This document shows positions 56,963 to 64,000 of a stretch of 64,000 nt of DNA, piece after piece (the stretch's first letter is position 1; each line of letters starts with the position of its first letter). The notes beneath the pieces were generated by a model that made no database searches, was not told the DNA's origin, and saw nothing but the letters and a program-made list of their open reading frames with translations. The stretch is taken from contig JASJFT010000005.1 of the NCBI GenBank assembly GCA_030770425.1, positions 372,001 to 436,000 on the forward strand, in the 5' to 3' direction. Source of the stretch: Darksidea phi. Lineage: Eukaryota > Ascomycota > Dothideomycetes > Pleosporales > Lentitheciaceae. A program made the translations under genes and the position numbers.

Positions 56963-57790
56963 GGGGTTTTGCGGGATGGAAGTTTGGCGTATCGGTTTTG
57001 CGGTTAGTTATGATTGGATGCCTCCCACGCTGGATGACGGTGCGGGTTCTTTTATATCACTTCAAGAGGGTGAATAGGTAGCAGAGATACGTGGTTTTCC
57101 TCACTCGTGCTTTTATCTTCCTATCGAGTTCGTTGGGAATGTACAGACGGTAGTATCTGTGTGGCAAGCCCGAGCTGAAGCCACGCACTTCACTTAGGCG
57201 TTGTGTAATTACTCGAGTAGATTTTAGACAAGCTCTACTTTATCAACTAATTTCGTTCAGGTCATGCCAGGTATTGATGGATGTATTGTGGGCCCTGTTA
57301 TTCTAGAAAGGCTAAATTGAGCAAAGTGAAAGTCCTATAAGAACTTACTAGACCAGCAGGACTGTAGGAGAGCTTATTTCAGGTTGAGAGCGTCCCAGAA
57401 TAGGCGGTCAGTCTTGCGACCATAACGAGGCGGAAGCTCAGTACTGCATATAAGTTTGAAATATCGGGTTCACGTGCGCGAGTTTGGAGTCGGAGTTTTC
57501 AAGCGCGGTTCTCGATTCTACTACTCATTTGGCCTTTTCGCTGTGCAGAATCAGACTTGCTTAACGCTCTTATTTTGGTTTCGATAAATGGCATTCTGTG
57601 CTCTCTCGTCTGCAGCTCTAGCAAGGTCCAGTTACTCCAAGTCGGGTAGGTATTAATTGTTGAAGACCACCGGGTTCTTTAGCGAAGGAACGACAGCGAT
57701 CATAGTACATCTTGAAGGTCGTCAGGATCCCTCATGTTACATTTATCTCCATCTCTTCTACCACCTATGGCTTAAATTTTACTCTATTTT
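56963..57790. other. Spacer after the zinc-cluster gene
   Basis: 3' UTRs of two converging units. No supported gene or repeat. Confidence 0.45.
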
Positions 57791-58485
57791 TTAACCTTCA
57801 AATGGAGTCTCATACGGCGCCTTAGCTTGCGGGGTAATTCTAGTTAAATGCCTCCGCTGTCCGTCGTCCCAGTCCAAGAGCGCCGAATGCGCAGTTACAC
57901 GATTGTCTCAGACGACCACAGTTCCCGGAGCCCACTTCACGCGAGTCTGGAAGTCCCGACCCTTAGCGATGTGGTCGTATAGAAGTTTGAGAAGGAAGTG
58001 GCTCCTGACGTCGGGTGAATGTGGTGGCGGCCGAAGTAGCCTCCGAAATCGAGAGCATCTTGGGGGAGGAGATCGGCGAAGTCTTGTTCACGGAATACTG
58101 CATGTTTTAAGTTGTGAGTAAAAGAGGCCCTGATGATACTCACCGACCACTTTCCTCTAAGCGACGAGGGCCAACTCATCTTTGCCGGCATCGTTCAGCT
58201 TGCTCAGTTGTACGCCATGGACTTCGGCGCCGATATTAGCGGTCAATTCCGTGATCTCGACCCCCTTCAAAAGATTCGAAAAGCTCGGCTTCGCATTTTA
58301 CTGTGCTCATAGTGTTCGAACGGTTCTAGGGGCGGATATCTGACTCAAGTGTCAGTCAAGCCACCACATGCGCGGCTGGAGACCACTTCTCTTCGGCATC
58401 CCATGTGGGTAGGTGGTTCGAGTATTTCGCCGGTGGCTGCTTTTCCGTGCCCTTGAGTTCGGCATCCGATCGGAAGGCTTTCGGA
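57791..58485 (-). pseudogene. JLP1: Broken sulfonate/alpha-ketoglutarate dioxygenase (JLP1-type, TauD family)
   Basis: Reading the minus strand, family blocks occur in order. They are AELKGTEKQPPAKYSNHLPT and WDAEEKW; after a degenerate patch KPSFSNLLKGVEITEL and GAEVHGVQLSKLNDAGKDEL; then a TAG where the family has Gln before RKVV. A clean intron remains (58143-58098), followed by FREQDFADL and LDFGGYFGRHHIHPTSGA. The sequence then jumps, out of frame, to LLYDHIAKGRDFQTRVKWAP and, after a TGA in place of the conserved Trp, DNRVTAHSALLDWDDGQRRH and ITPQAKAPYETPFEG with the natural stop at 57791. The deleted middle normally holds the HxD iron ligands, so no active enzyme can be made. The intact relatives release sulfite from taurine or other sulfonates. 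Confidence 0.85.
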
Positions 58486-59419
58486 CCGGTAGTTCATCCC
58501 TCGCGCTTTATACGCTGTTACACGACATGTTCCGACTTCGCTTTCTCAACGGAAAACCGGCAGTTGACTCGGATGGTGTTACGTGTAACCCCTCTTTCAT
58601 CATCGGCAATGTGCGCTCTCCACCGTCGCCTGACACCTTCGCGTCATGGCTGCCCATCAAGCGTCAAAGCCATGCTTGGTGCAGGCAAGATTACGAAGCT
58701 TCGTCGCTGCTCAGATGGTTTTCGGAGTCTCTTCGAGTTAACAGCTCGCTAAGTGGCATCAATCATGGATGATATGGTATCATGGATTATCAAGCAGAGT
58801 CAAGCCGTACCCGTGGGAGCTACTTCCTCAGCCAAAGGACGCTCGTGGATGGCTACCCCCAGTAGGCATGGTTCTCCGCAATATATGTATTATTCGCGAG
58901 ATTATTCCGGCCCTACTGGTCTTATCTCTGCTGCGCGTCCCGATGGGGCGGCGAGTGCATGGTGTTTATGTCGTTCGCACCCTGGCCAATTACGCAATCC
59001 CCAATCAACCTCAACACCAACAAATTAACCCCCCGGTACGGAACACGGTCCAACTCCACCACACGCATCATCGGCCTTCTGCTTTACGTGCTCATCTAGG
59101 ATAGGTGCTCTTTGGCACATCAGTACTGCAAAACACGACCTGCTTTTCGCCCAGAGCGCCGAACGCGGAGCTACACGACATTACATGGTGGCTGCTATCC
59201 AGGCCCAAGCCTCATCTGCCCAAGTCAGGGCATGTATTACAACCAGACAGCTAATCTGGTAACGACCCACTGCCAGGTTGCGGGGTCGAAAACTCTACGT
59301 CAGGTGCTCCTATGGCAGGAGGATTCGCATATATAATGCACTAGTACTTGCATAGTACAGTACGGCCCTCGCCCCAACCCAGGTTGCATTCTATAAATTT
59401 CCGTTAGATTGGATATAGC
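58486..59419. other. Divergent region between the dead dioxygenase and the transporter
   Basis: It once served as a shared promoter. At 59130-59160 the minus strand shows ~27 nt resembling the VTAHSAL-coding part of the dioxygenase pseudogene (about 23 identities), perhaps a second fragment. Overlapping ORFs at 58405-59104 have no recognisable domain. Confidence 0.4.
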
Positions 59420-61459
59420 ATGATGAGAGGCCCTCTCACTGCGCCCGAAGTGGTATACCCTGATGTTGCCAAGTCGGACATCGTGGCCAGCACGAGCGCC
59501 AGCGAGACCGCGGTTCGTTCAACTGGTTTGGAAAAAAGCCAGGCATTTGCTGGTACCGGCCTTAACACGCGGTTCTACAGGCCACTCGAGAATTACGAGG
59601 GTAACCATCGCTATGATCCCGACTTCTATTGGGAGCCAGAGGAGGAGAAAAAAGTGGTTCGAAAGGTAAACCATCTTCCGAAATTACCAACGATGATGTC
59701 TAAAATACACAGATTGACAGGAGAATTTGTGTCTGGGTCTGTCTCATGTTCTTCGCGCTTCAGCTGGACCGCGGAAACATCACACAGGCTCTGAGTGACA
59801 ACTTGCTAAAAGACCTCAAATTGACGACCAACGACTTCAACTATGGGCAGACCATTTTCTATCTCAGCTTCATGTTTGCGGAGGTACCATCACAGCTTGT
59901 TAGCAAGAAGATTGGGCCAGATAATTGGATTCGTAATACTCAGCCGCTTGTATCGTACGAATCAATTGCTAACAACGTGCAGCTATCCAAATGTGAGCGA
60001 GCAATATGGCTGGGAGAAGCTCGTAACTGATAACTTTTCAGGGTTTCTTGGTCTCTCGTCGCCAGTATGCAAGCTTTCCTAAGCGGACGCAAATCATTCT
60101 GTACCTGCCGTGCGCTCTTAGGTCTCATTGAAGGAGGCTTCATTGTACGTGTATAGATGCTTGATGTGCTGATAGCGTTGCTGACCGGGTCAACGTAGCC
60201 CGATAATATTCTATACCTCTCCTATTGGTACAATAGTCGGGAACTGCCGGTAAGACTCAGTTGGTTCTGGGTATCGTACGAGTTCACGCAGATTATCTCG
60301 GCTTTCTTCGCTTATGGTATCCTCCGACTGCGAGGTCGCAACGGCATGGAAGGATGGGTGGGTTCAGTAGAAACTGTTGATGATAGTGATACTAACCTTT
60401 CCTAGCGATGGCTCTTTGCTCTCGAAGGCATGTTGACGGGCATTGTTGGTATCGTCTCTTGGTACTACCTCCCGCCATCGCCCACACAGACAGCTAGCAA
60501 GTTCCGCGGCAAGAACGGCTGGTTCGATGAGCGCGAGGAGAAAATTAGTCGGTACTTTGGCCTTGTATTCAGTCTCACCATTAACTTTGAGCAGTGGTTA
60601 ACCGTATCCTCCGTGATGACCCCTCCAAGGGTGACATGCATAATCGCCAGGCGCTCTCCTTAAAGATGTTCCGGGACTGTCTCACAGATTACCACATGTG
60701 GCCTATCTACCTGATCGGTCTATCATGGGTCCTTCCAACTCAGCCCATGACGGCCTACTTGACTCTCAACCTTCGCTCGCTCGGCTTCGGCACTCTCCAA
60801 ACAAATCTGCTCACCGTAAGTTTTCCCTCATTGCTCTTTGCTACCAACCACCAACACTCTCCCAGATTCCGGCCTATGTCCTCTTTATCCTCCATATTCT
60901 CTTCTGGACCTGGCTCTCGGAGAAACTAAACGAACGCCTTCTGATCAGTCTCTGCTCTCAAATCTGGGCCCTGCCTCTCCTTTTCGCCCTCGAATTCATG
61001 CCAAAAACCGTAGGCCCCTGGCCGCGCTGGACCATCGCCACCCTCCTGGTCGGCCATCCATACGTCCATGCCATCCTCGTTGCTATAACCTCCCGCAATG
61101 CTGGTACCGTGCGAACACGCACGGTTGCTTCTGCGTTGTACAACATGTGCGTGCAGGCTAGCTCCATCATCGGGTCGAATATTTACAGAGAGGACGATAA
61201 ACCGCTTTACAAGAAGGGTAATATGATCCTCATCGCCATATGCATTTATAACTTTTTCGTGTTTGTGGGGGCGAAGATTTATTATAAGAGGGTCAATGCG
61301 AAGAGGGATCAGATTTGGGATGCTATGGGTAAGGCTGAAAGGGAGAGATATTTGGAGACTACGACGGATAAGGGGAATAAGCGGTAGGGTTTTTCCAGTT
61401 CCCTACGGCAGGATATGCTAACAATAATGGACAGTCTTGACTTCCGTTTCATACATTGA
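59420..61459 (+). CDS. Dal5/Soa1-type MFS anion transporter
   Basis: Nine exons, 59420-59665, 59713-59932, 59983-59992, 60042-60144, 60199-60357, 60406-60547, 60595-60815, 60866-61383 and 61435-61459, give 547 residues. The third exon is only 10 nt, yet the joins rebuild the conserved WIPIQMVSWSLVA passage. The last exon restores the family ending GNKRLDFR. Other landmarks are LDRGNITQALSDN (TM1), FMFAEVPSQLVSKK (motif A area), RALLGLIEGGFIPD, VNRILRDDPSKGDMHNRQ (central loop) and TSRNAGTVRTRT. The anion:cation symporter family includes allantoate (Dal5), nicotinate (Tna1) and sulfonate (Soa1) carriers. The divergent sulfonate dioxygenase relic favours a sulfonate substrate, by context only. 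The frame is intact. Confidence 0.88.
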
Positions 61460-61817
61460 GGTTGCTACAAAAGGTGCCGAATTTAGTGTTGGTAACCCTA
61501 TTCCCTCCCTACAGTCGTGCGCAATATATGTCGGGAAGAGTAGTTTTACGTTGTAATGGTTGACTTCATCCGATTGCTGGACCAAAGGTACCCCATATGA
61601 AAGCTTTTTGTGCCGTTTGTTCACCTGAGCTCTACTGTGTACAAACTCCCACTGTGTTTCGTGCGGACCTTATAAAAGAGCCCCCCACTATGTAAATCCA
61701 ACCCAATAATACAAGTCTGGGTCCGCATACCCCCTTCCCCAACGGGATTATCGCCCTTACTAGTAGGAATCGCACGCAATCTCTCCATGTTAATGTACCC
61801 CGCGTCAGACTGCCGTC
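61460..61817. other. Spacer containing dispersed repeat copy 2
   Basis: Apart from the repeat at 61633-61711, the minus strand is open from 61824 to 61621 (including MERLRAIPTSKGDNPVGEGG), next to the small gene on the right. This may be a further exon of that gene, but no acceptable intron joins them. Confidence 0.4.
61633..61711 (+). repeat. Dispersed repeat, copy 2
   Basis: Homologous to 15301-15378, in the same orientation within the window. It keeps the core ACTGTGTTTCGTGCGGACCT and the same forward peptide (QTPTVFRADL), then diverges after ~78 bp. It lies just downstream of the transporter gene. Confidence 0.6.
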
Positions 61818-62045
61818 TCAGCACTTTCCTCGAAGATACAGCGGATATGTCATTTGATTTGAGCGGACGTTGGCACCGGAGAGCGTTTTTGAAAAGACGT
61901 TCGGTTGTCTAGCTTCAGCCATTGCTTTGGCGAGATGGGGACCGGAGAATTCAAAGCTTTTGGTGATAGTATTTTGCGGTGCGGAAGAGGGAGGCTGTTG
62001 AATGGTCTGCGTCGTTACCGGTAATTTACTTTTCGAATAATACAT
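61818..62045 (-). CDS. Small conserved-looking hypothetical protein
   Basis: An ORF of 75 residues beginning MYYSKSKLPVTTQ, with a regular block FEFSGPHLAKAMAEARQPNV then FSKTLSGANVRSN. Composition and periodicity look like a real short protein, but I cannot name a family. The ATG at 62045 is chosen because upstream in-frame sequence (to 62162) is Arg/Gly/Val-rich and looks like leader DNA. The 3' end may be wrong if a second exon lies in 61621-61800. Confidence 0.4.
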   Translation of the reverse strand: MYYSKSKLPVTTQTIQQPPSSAPQNTITKSFEFSGPHLAKAMAEARQPNVFSKTLSGANVRSNQMTYPLYLRGKC

Positions 62046-62532
62046 CTTCCGCTCAAGCACCCCCCTCCCCAAGACCAATCCAGTCCAAACATACCGACCA
62101 CACACACGCTCCAAGCACCCACGACCCACTCGTCTCACATTTCGCCGCACACCCACAATCAAACATCCAAACCAATCTCGACACCCACACTACCATCTCA
62201 CCCCCCCTATCAACTATCCCATACTCCCTCAACCACTCTTTATAATGCTCACAACGTATCCAAGAAAACCTTACATAACTTCAGCGAGGCCGTTGGGGGA
62301 AAGAAAAACCTCACCACTTGGACACAGACCGATAGGTAGCTAGTCCAAAAAGAACTGGATCGCAAATCAAAGAAGGGCAGCAAAATCAGACGGAACAAGA
62401 TTCGTATATACTCGATACACAATCGACACAAGCCATACAGTCGCAATCATGATCTATCAACCAGCCGTGCAGAAAAGAGTCCTTCACCTTCGATTGAAAT
62501 CGCTTCAGTTAGGCCCACCCATGGTCATCCAC
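62046..62532. other. Spacer between the small gene and VMA2
   Basis: C-rich on the + strand at 62050-62240 (promoter-like for the minus gene to the left). It holds the VMA2 3' UTR on the right. No other gene is supported. Confidence 0.45.
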
Positions 62533-63978
62533 TCACACATCAATCAGATTCTCGCCTTCCTCTCCTTTTTTGTCGTCGCCCGAGTTATCCTTGGTATCCT
62601 TGTTCCCCTTCTTCTTCCTCTCGCCCTCCCGTTCCCGACTCCTAGCATAGTACTGGTCTAGGATCTTGGCCGGGATACGGTTGAGCAGCTCCTTGGGGTA
62701 GATTCTCAGTAACGACCAGGCCAAGTCTAAGGATTCGTAGATGTTACGAGACTCGTAAGCAGACTGCGCGATGAACGTGCGCTCGAACTTGTCAAGGAAC
62801 TCGAGCGAGAGCTTGTCTTCCGATGACAAAGCTTCCTCACCGACGACGGCTTTCATGGCGGCCGCGTCACGACCGATGGCGTACTTGGCGTAGAGCTGGT
62901 TAGAGACATCACCGTGGTCCTTTCGAGTGCGGCCTTCGCCAATGGCAGACTTCATGAGACGGGAAAGTGACGGGAGCACGTTAATGGGAGGGTAAATACC
63001 CTTGTTGTCGAGCTGACGGTCGACGAAGATCTGACCTTCCGTAATGTAGCCTGTCAAGTCGGGGATGGGATGCGTGATATCTGCGGCGATTAGTGGCAGG
63101 CAAGTAATGAACGATGGATGGCTTACCATCGTTAGGCATGGTCAAAATAGGAATTTGAGTGATGGAACCGTTTCGGCCTTCTACACGACCAGCCCGTTCA
63201 TAGATGGTAGACAAATCCGTGTACATATAACCAGGATAACCTCGGCGACCGGGTACTTCTTCTCGGGCAGCGGAGACTTCACGAAGGGCATCGCAGTAGG
63301 AAGACAAATCGGTAAGAATGACCAAGACGTGCTTCTCGAGCTGGTAGGCGTAGTATTCGGCGGTGGTGAGGGCGAGACGCGGGGTAATGATACGTTCGAT
63401 GCTATGACAGGTTAGCAGGAGCATACAACTGACGGATCAACACTTACGTTGGGTCATTTGCCAAGTTCAAGAACAGTGTGACGCGCTCCATGCTGCCGTT
63501 CTCTTCGAAATCTTTTGTGAAGAAACGACTGGTCTCTAAGTTGACACCCATAGCACCGAAGACAATGGAAAAGTTGTCATCGTGTCCATCGTGGACGTCC
63601 TTTGTCGGCCTTCCGACCAAACTCGCCTGTCGACAAATCTGGGCAGCAATCTCGTTGTGCGGCAGACCGGCTGCGGAGAAGATGGGAATCTTCTGGCCAC
63701 GGGCGATGGAGTTCATGGTGTCGATGGCGGAGATGCCGGTGGAAATCATTTCTTCGGGGTACACCTACGTTGTCAGCTCAGTCGATATAGCATGATTCTG
63801 GTCGTCTCACTCGGGAGTAGGGATTGATGGGGCTGCCGTTGATGTCTAGGTAGTCCTCCGCGAGCACCTTGGGGCCCTTGTCGATGGCTCTGCCGGAACC
63901 GTCGAAGATGCGACCCAGCATGTCTTCGGACACACCGAGCTTCAAGCTGTGGCCGGTAAATTCTACTTTCGTCTGCCC
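62533..63978 (-). CDS. VMA2: V-type proton ATPase subunit B, 3' part (continues beyond the right edge)
   Basis: Exons seen on the minus strand are 63978-63811, 63764-63448, 63401-63127 and 63080-62533; 63979-64000 is intron, so the 5' exons lie outside. The protein is unmistakable: [120 protein letters not shown] and [20 protein letters not shown]. Subunit B is the non-catalytic nucleotide-binding partner of subunit A in the V1 sector, which drives vacuolar and endosomal acidification. Introns are 46-54 nt and all in phase with family conservation. The C-terminus ends in a Lys/Glu/Gly/Asp-rich extension. Confidence 0.97.
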
Positions 63979-64000
63979 CTGTCAGGAAGAATCATTTTCA

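Noticed and set aside
58405..59104. Overlapping + strand ORFs of ~110-120 residues
   Set aside because: The left part is antisense to the dioxygenase relic; the rest has no signal, domain or splice support.

Overview
The window is nuclear DNA of a filamentous ascomycete (Pezizomycotina, most likely a Dothideomycete; the class is inference). Genes are split by short spliceosomal introns, mostly 41-98 nt, with GT-AG ends and CTAAC-type branch sites. Coding regions are moderately GC-rich, several spacers are TpA-rich, and dead genes carry stop codons of the kind produced by C-to-T change. No tRNA, rRNA, CRISPR array or intact transposon was recognised. Exon joins below were worked out by hand from splice motifs, reading frame and family conservation.

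Left part (1-20 kb): the tail of a plasma-membrane-type protein with two NPFxD motifs; VPS39 (HOPS tethering); a GON7-like KEOPS subunit; a 650-residue MFS sugar/polyol transporter; a coiled-coil protein that may be HAUS4-like; and a large fungal four-TM protein with a glycosylated ectodomain. These are followed by a more accessory stretch: a secreted astacin-type metalloprotease whose expected ATG is GTG, a tiny secreted ORF resembling the 5' stub of a GH5 mannanase, and a decayed unknown gene. Then comes a BLOC-1 subunit 1 (BLS1) homologue.

Middle (20-33 kb): one very long gene, TOM1, encoding a 3,951-residue HECT E3 ubiquitin ligase, preceded by a uORF whose stop overlaps the TOM1 start.

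Accessory region (33.8-51.5 kb): two tandem, same-strand paralogues of a GHKL-type ATPase (about 860 and 927 residues) separated and flanked by TpA-rich, RIP-like DNA. They are the best candidate for an undescribed system. Next are a Ser/Thr-rich GPI-type wall protein with tandem repeats, a DHA2-type MFS transporter, about 3 kb with no recognised gene, a small secreted beta-rich protein and a possible RGG/Cys-rich orphan.

Right part (51.5-64 kb): a histidine phosphatase ending in a canonical PCNA-interacting (PIP) box; a 786-residue protein with three tandem Zn2Cys6 clusters; a dead JLP1-type sulfonate dioxygenase divergent from an intact Dal5/Soa1-type transporter (a half-lost sulfonate-use pair); a small hypothetical gene; and the 3' two thirds of VMA2 (V-ATPase subunit B) running off the right edge. 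VPS39, BLS1 and VMA2 are unrelated neighbours that happen to serve the endolysosomal/vacuolar system; nothing suggests that they are co-regulated.
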